Positions 35,816-45,274 of a stretch of 64,000 nt of DNA are shown one piece after another. The notes beneath the pieces are model-generated. The model did not search any database. It saw only the letters and a program-made list of their open reading frames with translations, and was not told the DNA's origin. Position 1 is the first letter of the stretch. Each line of letters starts with the position of its first letter. Made by a program: the position numbers and the translations under genes. Source of the DNA: Burkholderiaceae bacterium 16 (GTDB taxonomy: Bacteria > Pseudomonadota > Gammaproteobacteria > Burkholderiales > Burkholderiaceae); assembly GCA_000955785.1 (NCBI GenBank), contig JYOD01000017.1, positions 124,132-188,131 on the forward strand, in the 5' to 3' direction.

Positions 35816-37546
35816 CTATGCCGCGACGGGGGCAGGGGCTTGCGCCTTTGCCGCCGCCTGCATGCACGGCGCGTTGCCGGTTGCGCGGGCCAACGCCTGC
35901 TCGACGCTGGCGATGTCGGCCTGCCGCCAGCGCGCGCAGACATGCTGGTCCGGGCGGATCAGGTACAGCGTGCCGGGCTGCGCGTCGTAGCGCTGTGCCG
36001 CCAGGCCCTCGGCGTCGCGCAGTACCGTCACGCCTGGCTGCCCGGTGCAGGCTTCACCCGCGTCGACCACGACCAGCTTGAGCGGCAGCGTGCCTTGGCG
36101 CAGGCTTTGCAGGGCCCGCAGGTCGCCGGCATCGGGCGCGCCGAATACCAGCGCGGTGAACTGCCCGCCGAGTTGCGGCAGCAGCCAGCCCGGGCCTTGT
36201 TCCCCGGATACGGGCGCATCCACGCAGGCCGCGCCCGGCACCATGCCGCCGGCAAATTCGCTGGTGTCGGGCGTGTTGAGCGGCGAATCGTGCAATACCG
36301 ACGGCAGGGAGAGCCGTCCGCTATTGACCAGCTGCCGCGCGAACGCATGCTGCTTCGACAGGTTCAGCACGGCATCGCGGAACACTTTGCTGACGGCGCT
36401 CTTCGGCGTGATGAAATCGGTGGAGCGCGTCGAGTTGCGGATGTTCTCGTCGGCGGCGTACTCGCGTTCGCTCGCATACGTATCGAGCAGGCTGTCCGGC
36501 GCCTGGCCCTGGAGCACGAAGGCCAGCTTCCAGGCGAGGTTCTCCGCATCCTGCACGCCGCTGTTGGCGCCGCGAGCGCCGAACGGCGAGACGCCATGCG
36601 CTGAGTCGCCAGCAAACAGCACGTTGCCGTGGCGGAAGCTGTCCATGCGCAGGCAGGAGAAGGTATAGACGCTGACCCATTCCAGCTCGAACTTCGCATC
36701 GGGCCCGAGCAGTGCCTGCACGCGCGGAATCACGCGCTCCGGCGTCTTCTCCAGCACCGGATCGGCATCCCAGCCGAGCTGGAAGTCGATGCGCCAGACG
36801 TTGTCGGGCTGGCGGTGCAGCAGCACGGACTGGTTCGGATGGAAGGGCGGATCGAACCAGAACCAGCGCTCAGTGGGGAATTCGGCTTCCATCTTCACGT
36901 CGGCGATCAGGAAGCGATCCTTGAAGGTGCGGCCCTTGCTGTCCAGGCCGAGCAGGTTGCGCAGCGGGCTGCGCGAGCCATCGGCCGCCACCACGTAGCG
37001 GCCGGTGAGCGCATAGGGGCCGTCCGGCGTATCGACGGTCAGCACCACGGCTGCATCCGGCGTGCCGGCATGGCGCTGCTCGATGCCCACCACCTTGTGC
37101 TTCCAGCGGATCTCAAGGTTGGGCAACTGGCGCGCGCGGTCGAGCAGGAAGCCCTCGACGTAGTATTGCTGCAGGTTGATGAAGGCCGGCCGCTGGTGGC
37201 CGGCTTCCGGCAGCAGGTCGAACGTGTAGACCTGCTCGTCGCGCACGAAGACCTTGCCGACGTTCCAGCAAACGCCCTTTTCCACCATGCGCTCGCCGCA
37301 GCCGAGCCGGTCGAAGACGTCCAGCGTGCGCTTGGCGAAGCAGATCGCGCGCGACCCGTTCGACAGGGTGCAGTCATCGTCCACCAGCACGACCGGCACG
37401 CCATGCTGGGCCAGGTCGATCGCGGTGGCCAGCCCTATGGGGCCGGCGCCGACGACGATGACGGGGTGAGGATTGCCTGCCTGCTCCTGCCGTTGCTCGG
37501 GGCACGGCTGGTAATCAAATGACAGGTTCTGGTAGTCGTTGCTCAT
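35816..37546 (-). CDS. FAD-dependent aromatic monooxygenase (MhpA/PheA-like)
   Basis: 576 residues from the ATG at 37546. Class A flavoprotein hydroxylase: dinucleotide-binding VVGAGPIGLATAID (31-44), the second FAD motif AADGSRSPLR, and the GD motif VLFAGDSAHGVSPFGARGANSG. A thioredoxin-like C-terminal domain follows, as in phenol hydroxylase and MhpA relatives. It would hydroxylate a phenolic acid using NAD(P)H and O2. Second gene of a leftward operon (MBL hydrolase, monooxygenase, DUF2783, MFS). The substrate cannot be fixed from sequence. Confidence 0.88.
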   Translation of the reverse strand: MSNDYQNLSFDYQPCPEQRQEQAGNPHPVIVVGAGPIGLATAIDLAQHGVPVVLVDDDCTLSNGSRAICFAKRTLDVFDRLGCGERMVEKGVCWNVGKVFVRDEQVYTFDLLPEAGHQRPAFINLQQYYVEGFLLDRARQLPNLEIRWKHKVVGIEQRHAGTPDAAVVLTVDTPDGPYALTGRYVVAADGSRSPLRNLLGLDSKGRTFKDRFLIADVKMEAEFPTERWFWFDPPFHPNQSVLLHRQPDNVWRIDFQLGWDADPVLEKTPERVIPRVQALLGPDAKFELEWVSVYTFSCLRMDSFRHGNVLFAGDSAHGVSPFGARGANSGVQDAENLAWKLAFVLQGQAPDSLLDTYASEREYAADENIRNSTRSTDFITPKSAVSKVFRDAVLNLSKQHAFARQLVNSGRLSLPSVLHDSPLNTPDTSEFAGGMVPGAACVDAPVSGEQGPGWLLPQLGGQFTALVFGAPDAGDLRALQSLRQGTLPLKLVVVDAGEACTGQPGVTVLRDAEGLAAQRYDAQPGTLYLIRPDQHVCARWRQADIASVEQALARATGNAPCMQAAAKAQAPAPVAA

Positions 37547-37600
37547 GCCTGTGTCTCCATCCACTCTACTCGGCCGTTCCATCTTTGCGGCGGCTGGTCT

Positions 37601-38560
37601 TCAATCCTGCAGCGCGGCCCACATTTCCTTGTCGCGCTGCGCGGTCCAGATGCGCGGGTGCTTGATGCCGCTGGCTTCGTCGAAGGCGCGCGACACGTCG
37701 AACGGCAGGCAGTGCTCGTAGATGAAGACATGGCCGAACTTCGGGTCCATCGATTTGCGCGTATGGGCCATCGCGCTCTTCAGGTCGAGGCGGTCCACCA
37801 CGGCCTCCTTGCCAGCCTGGAACAGCGTGGTGACGAAGTCCTTGGTGTACTCGATGCCCTTCCTGACCTCCTCCGTGTTGGTGAGGGCAGGGCCACGGCC
37901 GGGAACCAGTTTCTCGGCGCCCAGTGCCTGCAAGGCATCCAGCGTGGCCGGCCATTGCTCAAGCTGCGCATCGCCGCAGTAGCACGCGGCGTCGTATTCC
38001 ACCAGGTCGCCGGAGAACAGCACCTTTTGCGAAGGCAGCCAGACCACCGTGTCGCCCTTGGTATGGCCGGAGCCCAGATGCGCGATGCGGACTTCGAGCT
38101 TGCCGAGGTACAGCGTGATTTCCTTCTCGAACACCAGCGTTGGCCAGGTCAGGCCCGGCACGGTCTCGACGCCGGCGAACAGGCGCGGGAAGCGCTCGAT
38201 CTCGGACTTCATATCCGCTTCGCCGCGCTCGACGATCATTTCGTAAGTGCCGCGGCTGGCGATGACCTGCTGCGCGCCCTCGGCGAAATAGGCCGACGCG
38301 CCAAGCACGCGCACCGCGTGGTAGTGCGAGAGCACGACGTACTTGATGGGCTTGTCGGTGACCGAGCGGATCCTGGCGATCAGGTCTTGCGCCATGGCGG
38401 GCGTGGCGGTGGTGTCGACGATCAGCACGCCGTCGTCGCCGATGATCACGCCGGAGTTGGGGTCTCCCTCGGCCGTGTACGCGTAGGCGTTCTCGGAGAG
38501 TTGGGTGAAGGTGACTTTCTTGGCTTCCAGGTCGGCCTGGGATGCGAATGCCTTGCTCAT
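37601..38560 (-). CDS. MBL-fold hydrolase of an aromatic-degradation operon
   Basis: 319 residues. MBL fold with the first metal motif altered: H79-Y-H81-A-V-R where many members have HxHxDH, so the second metal site may be missing. GSGHTKGDT and LFSGDLVEYDA supply the later ligands. It leads the operon containing the FAD monooxygenase (54 bp downstream). It may act on a ring-cleavage or ester intermediate; this is inference. Divergent from two IclR regulators across a 292 bp region with a long palindrome. Confidence 0.83.
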   Translation of the reverse strand: MSKAFASQADLEAKKVTFTQLSENAYAYTAEGDPNSGVIIGDDGVLIVDTTATPAMAQDLIARIRSVTDKPIKYVVLSHYHAVRVLGASAYFAEGAQQVIASRGTYEMIVERGEADMKSEIERFPRLFAGVETVPGLTWPTLVFEKEITLYLGKLEVRIAHLGSGHTKGDTVVWLPSQKVLFSGDLVEYDAACYCGDAQLEQWPATLDALQALGAEKLVPGRGPALTNTEEVRKGIEYTKDFVTTLFQAGKEAVVDRLDLKSAMAHTRKSMDPKFGHVFIYEHCLPFDVSRAFDEASGIKHPRIWTAQRDKEMWAALQD

Positions 38561-38709
38561 GCTTGCCTCTTTCTTTTCTGCTGCGTGGGGAAAAGACGAG
38601 ACAGCAGGCGCCGGGGCGGATCACTGCATAGCGGGGGACTGTCTCGCCCCGTTTTCACTCTGTAACTGCACCGGTATCGGGGTAAGGCCATCTTAGGAAT
38701 CTCAGCGAA

Positions 38710-38745
38710 ATTAGTCAATAACAAATCTAGTTGTTTTTGACTAAT
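38710..38745. promoter_or_regulatory. 36 bp two-tier palindrome, candidate IclR operator
   Basis: Outer arms ATTAGTCAA and TTGACTAAT and inner arms AACAA and TTGTT are symmetric around an ATCTAG centre. It lies 149 bases from the MBL hydrolase start and 107 bases from the first IclR start. A long, AT-rich, perfectly placed dyad like this is typical of a regulator site; that IclR proteins bind it is inference. Confidence 0.65.
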
Positions 38746-38852
38746 AAAATGCGAGAGCCGAATGCGGCACAGAAAACCAAGGGAAAACCCTCGGTGATGC
38801 GGGAGGCGGGGCGTCTGGTCGATTACTATCTGGGTTTTCAAGCGAGAGGCGA

Positions 38853-39647
38853 ATGGCAAGATCAGCGGACAACACGTCGGATGCCGGTGGCGCGGAGAAA
38901 GCGCAGCGCGGCATACAGAGCGTCGAAGTCGGCGGCCGTTTCCTGCGGGCGCTGGCCGATGTCCGTGCCCCGATGACCCTGGCCGACCTCGCGGCTGCCG
39001 TGCAGATCGCGCCCGCGCAAGCACACACTTACCTCGTCAGCCTGGTGCGGCTTGGATTGATCAAGCGCGATCACTTGTCCGGGCGCTACGAGCCCGGCCC
39101 GCTGGCGCTGCAGCTCGGGATGCTGTTTCTCGACCATGATCCCGCCTATCGGGCAGCGGTGCCGCGCGTGGCCGCGCTCGCCGCGTCGTGCGGATTCAGC
39201 GTGGCGATCTGCGCCAGCGGGCCGCAGGGCCCAACCATCGTCCGCTATGCGCACGCCGGTTCGCCCTTGCACGTGAACCTGCACGTGGGCTCGGTCATGT
39301 CGCTGTCGGCAACCGCGACCGGCCGCGTGTTCTGCGCGTTTCTCCCGCCTGAGCAATGGCAGGCAATCTGGCAACAGCAGCAGCCTGGCGGCACGCCCGA
39401 CGCTGCCTTCGGCGCTACCCTTGCCGCCATCCGCGAGCGTGGCATCGAGCGCAGCATCGATGCGCCGAGCCCGGCGGTCAGCAGTCTCAGCGTGCCGGTG
39501 CTCGACACCAGCGACCGCTTGCGCCTGGCGCTGACCGTGGTCGGCTCGACCGGCGCCATCGATGTGGACTGGCGCGGCCCCGTGGCACTTGCCCTGCTCG
39601 GCACCGCGGCAGCCATCCGTGACGCCATCGCCGGTACTCCCGAATGA
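38853..39647 (+). CDS. IclR-family transcriptional regulator (first of two)
   Basis: 264 residues. The winged helix is at about 20-80 (RGIQSVEVGGRFLRALADVRAPMTLADLAAAVQIAPAQAH pattern), then an IclR effector domain with LSATATGRVFCAFLP and a C-terminal SSLSVPVLDTSDRLRLALTVVGS strand. A GAGAGG ribosome binding site precedes the ATG. Divergent from the aromatic operon it probably regulates. It overlaps the next IclR gene by four bases. Confidence 0.9.
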   Translation: MARSADNTSDAGGAEKAQRGIQSVEVGGRFLRALADVRAPMTLADLAAAVQIAPAQAHTYLVSLVRLGLIKRDHLSGRYEPGPLALQLGMLFLDHDPAYRAAVPRVAALAASCGFSVAICASGPQGPTIVRYAHAGSPLHVNLHVGSVMSLSATATGRVFCAFLPPEQWQAIWQQQQPGGTPDAAFGATLAAIRERGIERSIDAPSPAVSSLSVPVLDTSDRLRLALTVVGSTGAIDVDWRGPVALALLGTAAAIRDAIAGTPE

Positions 39648-40504
39648 CCCCAGCACCCATGCCAACCGACGACAGCCAGGGCGAAGGCGCCAAACCGCAG
39701 CGCGGTATCCAGTCGCTGGACAATACCGGCCAGTTGCTCGCCGCGCTGGTGGCGGCAGGGCGGCCCTTGCCGTTGCGCGATCTCGCGCGCGCGGCCGGCA
39801 TGCCGCCCGCCAAGGCGTTCCCGCATCTGGTCAGCCTGCAGAAGATCGGCCTGCTGGCGCGCGACGCGGCGGGCAATTTCCTGTCCGGCCCGCTGGGTCT
39901 CGAACTCGGGCTGATCGCCTTGCAGCGGCTCTCGCCAACCCGCGAGGCCGAGCCGGAAGTGATCGAACTGGCGGGCGCGACCAGCCTGAGCGTGGCAATG
40001 GCAGTGCTCGGCCCGCTGGGGCCGACGGTAGTCCGCCTGGAAGAAGCCGCGCGGCCGCAGCACGTCAGCCTGCGGGTGGGTACTGTGCTCTCGCTGGTCA
40101 ATACGGCGATCGGCAGGCTGTTCGCGGCGCACCTGCCGGAGCACGCGCTGATTGGCCTGATGGGCCAGGACGAGCTTCGGCTGGCCGGTGTGCGGAAATC
40201 GGAAGTCGTCGAAGCGGATGGCGGCGCGGGCGAAGCGCTTGCGCCAGCGTACGCGGCCCGGCTGGCGCAAATCCGCGCGCAGCGGATCGACAACGCGCTG
40301 AGCCGGCCCGTGCCCGGCATCGACACACTTGCGGCGGCCGTGTTCGACCACACCGGCAGCGTTGCGCTCGTCATCGCCCTGATTGGCACGTCGGGCAGCT
40401 TCGACAGCGGTACAGATGGCGCCACGGCCAAGACCCTGTTGCAAGCGGCGCGGCGGTTGTCGTGGCGGTTCGGCGCGATGGAGCCGGCTGAGGCGGACGG
40501 CTAG
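39644..40504 (+). CDS. IclR-family transcriptional regulator (second of two)
   Basis: 286 residues, paralogous to the preceding regulator: RGIQSLDNTGQLLAALVAAGRPLPLRDLARAAGM at the N-terminus and LVNTAIGRLFAAHLPE in the effector domain. Start overlaps the upstream stop (ATGA), so both are made together. Tandem, translationally coupled IclR paralogues could form heterodimers or hetero-tetramers, which would be unusual for the family. Confidence 0.9.
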   Translation: MTPAPMPTDDSQGEGAKPQRGIQSLDNTGQLLAALVAAGRPLPLRDLARAAGMPPAKAFPHLVSLQKIGLLARDAAGNFLSGPLGLELGLIALQRLSPTREAEPEVIELAGATSLSVAMAVLGPLGPTVVRLEEAARPQHVSLRVGTVLSLVNTAIGRLFAAHLPEHALIGLMGQDELRLAGVRKSEVVEADGGAGEALAPAYAARLAQIRAQRIDNALSRPVPGIDTLAAAVFDHTGSVALVIALIGTSGSFDSGTDGATAKTLLQAARRLSWRFGAMEPAEADG

Positions 40505-40529
40505 GCGCCTGTGCGTTCAGGCGCGTTGC

Positions 40530-41519
40530 TCATTGTCCCTTTGCCACGCGCCGCGACCGCTTCACCGGCGGTGGCGATGCCGCCGGTTCATCCTCCCCGA
40601 CGAATACCTTGGGATAGTGTTCGAAGGTCCGCTTCACCAGCTCGCGCAGCCAGATGATTGCCGGGTCATGGTGGAAACGCGGGTGCCAATGCTGCTTGAT
40701 GGCAAATTTCGGCAGCGCCACCGGCGGCTGCATGACGCGCACCGTGCCGTATCTTGCAAAGACGTTGGCGAGTTCCAGCGGCACCGTGGCAATCAGCTCC
40801 GGATGCTGCTCGATCAGCAGCGGCACAACCAGGAAGTGGGGCGTGGACAGGTAGATGTTCCGCTTGATGCCGTGATCGTCGAAGGCGCTGTCGTAGGCCG
40901 CGCTGGCTCGCCCTGACAGCGTGACCACAATCTGCGGCATGCGCTGAAATTGCTCCAGCGTCAGGGCTTCGCCGATCTCGCGGTTGCGCGCGCTTACGAT
41001 CGTCACGAAGGAATGCATGAACAGGCGCTGCTGGAACAGGCCCTCCGGCGCGGCGCGGATGGAGCCAAGCGCCAGGTCGGCTTCCCCGGAACCGAGCAGG
41101 CCTTCGATCTGCTGCAGCGGCACTTGCAGCGTGCGCAGCGTGCAGTGCGGTGCTTCGCGGCGCAGCCTGCTGATCAGCGGCGGCAGGAAGACCAGTTCGC
41201 CCATATCGGTCATGCACAGATTGAACGTGCGCCGCGCCGCCAGCGGGTCGAAGCGCGCCTGGGACAGGACTTGCTGTCTCACCGTCGCCATCACGCCGAC
41301 GATGGCTTCGGTCAGTTCCTCCGCCTTGTGGGTGGGCATCATGCCCTCGGGCGTCTTGACGAACAGCTGGTCGTCGAAGAACGCGCGCAAGCGGTTCAGG
41401 GCGTGGCTCATCGCGCTTTGCGTCAGGCCCAGTTCCTGCGCCGCCTTGGTCACGCTGCGTTCCCGCAGCATCGCGTCGAACACCGACAACAGGTTGAGGT
41501 CCAGCTCGTCCGCATGCAT
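40530..41519 (-). CDS. LysR-family transcriptional regulator (NodD/LinR-like)
   Basis: 329 residues from the ATG at 41519; an alternative ATG lies nine bases upstream. The helix-turn-helix reads LDLNLLSVFDAMLRERSVTKAA then QSAMSHALNRLR, the NodD/LinR/DntR-like subgroup that often senses aromatic compounds. A basic tail (VKRSRRVAKGQ) closes it. Divergent from the VanAB-like oxygenase operon, its likely target. Confidence 0.9.
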   Translation of the reverse strand: MHADELDLNLLSVFDAMLRERSVTKAAQELGLTQSAMSHALNRLRAFFDDQLFVKTPEGMMPTHKAEELTEAIVGVMATVRQQVLSQARFDPLAARRTFNLCMTDMGELVFLPPLISRLRREAPHCTLRTLQVPLQQIEGLLGSGEADLALGSIRAAPEGLFQQRLFMHSFVTIVSARNREIGEALTLEQFQRMPQIVVTLSGRASAAYDSAFDDHGIKRNIYLSTPHFLVVPLLIEQHPELIATVPLELANVFARYGTVRVMQPPVALPKFAIKQHWHPRFHHDPAIIWLRELVKRTFEHYPKVFVGEDEPAASPPPVKRSRRVAKGQ

Positions 41520-41843
41520 GGCGTACATTCCCGCTATTAGGTAGATGACGTTGACGCATGTTTGCTCCAAACCTATTCTGCAGTCAAGGACCCCGGAGAT
41601 GGGTCCCGGCATACGGAGACAAGACATGACGCCCCACCTGTCCGCACATTTCCACCCGCATTCCCGCCTGCACGGGGCATCGCCCCCATCCTGATTTCCC
41701 TCCTGGTCCAGGCCACGGCACCTTAGCCCGGTCTGGCAGCTTCAATTCCCCGCCCACGCATCGCTGGAAGGCAATGCGGGCATGGCAACGCGCGCCCCGG
41801 ATTTCCACGCCGGGCGCAAAGAGACTTCCCGAAGGAACGCAGC
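41520..41843 (+). other. Regulatory gap upstream of the Rieske oxygenase, with a possible leader peptide
   Basis: Contains the divergent promoters of the LysR and oxygenase genes. A 22-codon reading frame (41626-41694) has a CGGAGAC ribosome binding site and a product rich in His, Pro and Ser (MTPHLSAHFHPHSRLHG...). It may be a leader peptide or chance. No other gene is seen. Confidence 0.4.
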
Positions 41844-42911
41844 ATGTTTATCAAGAACACCTGGTATGTGGCCGGCTGGGACAATGAGATCCCCGCCGAA
41901 GGCATGTTCTCCCGCACCATCATCGGTGTGCCGGTGGTGATGTACCGCAAGGAAGACGGCAGCATCGTCGCGCTGGAGGACCGCTGCTGCCATCGCGGCG
42001 CACCGCTGTCGGTCGGGCGCAGGGAAGGCGACTGCATCCGCTGCATGTACCACGGCCTGAAGTTCGACAGCGCGGGCCACTGCATCGAGGCGCCCGCGCA
42101 GGAGCGCATTCCGCCGCAGGCCAAGGTGCGCAAGTTTCCCATCGCCGAGCAGCACCGCTGGATCTGGATCTGGATGGGGGATCCGGACAAGTCCGATCCG
42201 TCGCTGATCCCGGATACGCAGTGGCTGGACCACCCGGACTGGCGCAGCCAGGACGGCTATATCCGCTATGACGTGAACTACCTGCTGATCTGCGACAACC
42301 TGCTGGATTTCTCGCACCTGCCGTTCGTTCACCCGACCACCCTGGGCGGGAGCGAGGACTATGCCGCCGTCAAGCCCAAGGTGGAGCGTATCGATGGCGG
42401 CGTGCGAATTACGCGCTGGGCCATCAATACCGAGGCGCCCGCATTCGCCAAAGCCGTCAAGGAATGGCCCGGGAAAGTCGACCGCTGGAATATCTACAAC
42501 TTCACGATCCCGGCCATCCTGCTGATGGACTCCGGCATGTCCCCCACCGGCACGGGAGCGCCGGAGGGCGTGCGCGTCGACGCCGCGGAGTTCCGGGGTT
42601 GCCAGGCGATCACCCCGGAGACCGAGAACTCCACGCACTACTTCTTCGCCCATCCGCACAACTTTGCCATCGACAAGCCGGAGGTCACCGCGTCGATCCA
42701 CCAAAGCGTGGTAACGGCGTTCGACGAGGACCGCGAGATCATCTCGGCGCAACAGCGAAGCCTCACGCTCGAGCCGAATTTCAAGATGATGCCGTTCTCC
42801 ATCGACGCGGCGCTGTCGCAATTCCGTTGGGCCGTGAACCGCAAGATCGAAGAGGAAGCGGCAGAATCCCCGGCACCCGTTGAGAAGACGGCGATGTCCG
42901 GGGTGAGGTAG
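41844..42911 (+). CDS. vanA: Rieske non-heme iron oxygenase, vanillate O-demethylase-like
   Basis: 355 residues. The Rieske cluster ligands are C48/H50 (CCHRGAPL) and C67/H70 (CMYHGL). The mononuclear iron site is in CDNLLDFSHLPFVH (D and two H). Length and motifs fit VanA-type single-component oxygenases that demethylate vanillate or attack related methoxy/aryl substrates. A GAAGGAACG ribosome binding site precedes it. The reductase gene follows after six bases. The LysR regulator, instead of the GntR-type VanR found beside some vanAB genes, leaves the true substrate open. Confidence 0.9.
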   Translation: MFIKNTWYVAGWDNEIPAEGMFSRTIIGVPVVMYRKEDGSIVALEDRCCHRGAPLSVGRREGDCIRCMYHGLKFDSAGHCIEAPAQERIPPQAKVRKFPIAEQHRWIWIWMGDPDKSDPSLIPDTQWLDHPDWRSQDGYIRYDVNYLLICDNLLDFSHLPFVHPTTLGGSEDYAAVKPKVERIDGGVRITRWAINTEAPAFAKAVKEWPGKVDRWNIYNFTIPAILLMDSGMSPTGTGAPEGVRVDAAEFRGCQAITPETENSTHYFFAHPHNFAIDKPEVTASIHQSVVTAFDEDREIISAQQRSLTLEPNFKMMPFSIDAALSQFRWAVNRKIEEEAAESPAPVEKTAMSGVR

Positions 42912-42917
42912 CACGGC

Positions 42918-43871
42918 ATGCTCGAACTGATCGTATCCAGGCTGACCTCGGAGGCAGAGGGCGTCCGCGGCATCGAACTGCGGCGTCCCTGCGGCGGCGC
43001 CTTGCCCGCCTTCACCGCGGGCGCGCATATCGATGTTCACCTGCCAGGCGGCATCGTCAGGCAGTATTCGCTCTGCAACGACCCGGCCGAGACCCACCGC
43101 TACTGCCTTGGCGTCGGGCTTGCGCCGGCTTCACGCGGGGGCTCGCAATATGTTCATGCCGGGCTCAGGGAAGGCGACCCGCTCACCGTGAGCATGCCGC
43201 GTTCGCTGTTTGGCATCGACGCGTCAGCCACGGCGCATGTCTTCATTGCCGGCGGCATTGGCATCACGCCGGTTCTCAGCATGATTCGCTGGTGCGAAGC
43301 CAACGGCAGGCCATGGAAGCTGCTCTATTGCATGCGTTCGCGCCAGCGTGCGGCTTACCTGGATGTGTTGTCGCGATATGGCGAACGGGTGCAGCTTCAT
43401 GTCGATGACGAGAGCCGGGGCGAACTGGCGGACCTGTCCGCATTTCTCGGCGCGCTGGCCGACGGCAGTCATGTGTACTGCTGCGGACCATCGCCGCTGA
43501 TGGACGCGGTGGCCGCCACGGCGGAAGCGGCGGGCGTGCCACGGGCCGCCACGCACTTCGAACGGTTCAGTGCCGAGCCACGGCAAGCCAGCGCAAGCGC
43601 GGAGCCGGCATTCACGGTGATCCTGCACCGGCACGGCGGCCGCTTCATGGTTCCCGCCGGCTCCACCATTCTCGAAACCCTGGAGCAGAACGGCGTGCCG
43701 CTGCCGTTCGCCTGCCGCGAAGGGCTGTGCCGCAGCTGCGAAGTACCGCTCTTGTCCGGCATGGCGGACCACCGCGACCATGTGCTGAGCGATGCGGAGC
43801 GCGAGGCGAACATGGCCATCATGATTTGCGTTTCCAGGGCACTGACACCCGAGCTTGAACTGGATATCTGA
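42918..43871 (+). CDS. vanB: Oxygenase reductase component, VanB-like
   Basis: 317 residues. An FMN/NAD(P)H-binding ferredoxin-reductase-like half (IVRQYSLCNDP for flavin; FIAGGIGITPVLSMI for nucleotide; YCCGPSPLM) is followed by a C-terminal plant-type 2Fe-2S ferredoxin with C-x4-C-x2-C (FACREGLCRSCEV) and a distal C (MICVSRA). It passes electrons from NAD(P)H to the Rieske oxygenase next door. Six-base spacing shows one operon. Confidence 0.92.
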   Translation: MLELIVSRLTSEAEGVRGIELRRPCGGALPAFTAGAHIDVHLPGGIVRQYSLCNDPAETHRYCLGVGLAPASRGGSQYVHAGLREGDPLTVSMPRSLFGIDASATAHVFIAGGIGITPVLSMIRWCEANGRPWKLLYCMRSRQRAAYLDVLSRYGERVQLHVDDESRGELADLSAFLGALADGSHVYCCGPSPLMDAVAATAEAAGVPRAATHFERFSAEPRQASASAEPAFTVILHRHGGRFMVPAGSTILETLEQNGVPLPFACREGLCRSCEVPLLSGMADHRDHVLSDAEREANMAIMICVSRALTPELELDI

Positions 43872-43954
43872 GCCTGCCCGGAACGCCTTACCTCCACCAT
43901 ACCCTCACCACGCGCGCCACCGAGATGGCCGCGATACACCAAGGAGACAAAGCG

Positions 43955-45113
43955 ATGTTCCATCCCACCCGCGCACTGATGGCTGCCGTGCTTGCCATTT
44001 CCGGCATGGGCCGCAGCCACGGCCCATGCCGATATCAACGTCGGCGTCACCTTGTCGCTGACCGGTCCGGCGGCGTCGCTGGGCATTCCGGCGAAGAGCG
44101 CCATCGACCTTCTGCCCAAGGACGTGGCGGGGCAGAAGCTGAACTTCATTGTGCTTGACGACGCCTCGGATCCGAGCGCCAGCGTTCGCAACTTCCGGCG
44201 TCTGGTGGATGAGCACAAGGTGGATGTGGTGATGGGTTCCTCGGTCACGCCATCGACCATCCCCCTGGTGGACGTTGCCGCCGAGACCAGGGTGCCCCTG
44301 ATGAGCCTGGCCGCAAGCGCGAGGATCGTCGAACCGCAAGACGAGAAGCGGCGCTGGGCATTCAAGGCAATCCAGAACGAGAGCCTGATGGTCGGCGCCA
44401 CGCTTGACCACATGCGCCAGGCCGGCGCGAAGACGCTGGCGTTCATGGGTTTTTCGGATGCCTACGGGGACGCGTGGCTGTCGGCGCTCCGGCCGCTGGC
44501 GGACAAGTCCGGCATCAGGCTTGTGGCGACGGAGCGCTACGTGCGCACCGATACCAGCGTGGTAGCCCAGACACTGAAGATCATGGCCGCGAAGCCGGAT
44601 GCCGTTCTGGTCGCCGCGTCCGGAACGCCCGGCGCCCTGCCGCAGAAGACGCTCGCCGAGCGCGGCTACAAGGGCAAGGTCTACCAGACCTATGGCATTG
44701 CCAACCGGGACTTCCTGCGCGTTGCGGGAAAGGATGCGGAGGGTGCGATCTTTGCCGTCGGGCCGGTGCTGGTAGCCGACCAGCTTGAGCCGGGCAGCCC
44801 GATGCGTCCCGTGGCGGAGGATTTCATCAAGCGATACGAGGCCGCTTACGGGCAGAACTCGGCCTCGATCTTCTCGGCCAATGTCTGGGACGCGGGCCTG
44901 GTCCTGCGCTCGGCGATTCCCGTTGCCCTCGGCAAGGCCAGGCCAGGCAGCGAAGCGTTTCGCGCTGCGCTGCGCGATGCGCTGGAGAGCACCAGCGGCG
45001 TCGTGACAACCCAGGGCGTGACGACGATGTCCAGATCCGACCATGTTGGCTACGACAAGCGGGCAGCCGCGCTGGTGCAGATCCAGAGCGGTGCCTGGAA
45101 GTATCTGAAGTAG
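43955..45113 (+). pseudogene. Branched-chain-type ABC substrate-binding protein, frameshifted in the signal peptide
   Basis: A GGAGACAAAGCG-ATG start at 43955 opens a signal peptide (MFHPTRALMAAVLAISGM). The GGG run at 44008-44010 then shifts the frame. Removing one G restores MAAATAHADINVGVTLSLTGPAASLG, a normal Leu/Ile/Val-type binding protein of about 385 residues that runs to 45113. The span is one base over a multiple of three. An alternative TTG start at 43992 would give an in-frame protein with a poor signal. Position after vanAB suggests binding of the aromatic substrate. Real mutation versus sequencing error is unresolved. Confidence 0.8.
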
Positions 45114-45274
45114 GGTGGCGGACGGGCAAGCGGCTTGCGCCCCGGCGGCCGCATTTTCCGGATTTGCTACTGCGGTTTTATTCTTGGACCATCATGCCGC
45201 CGCTTGCCTAGACTGGCTCACCTGGCATCTCGCCAACTCAACCATTGCCAGTCCAAACTCAAGGTGAACGGCTT

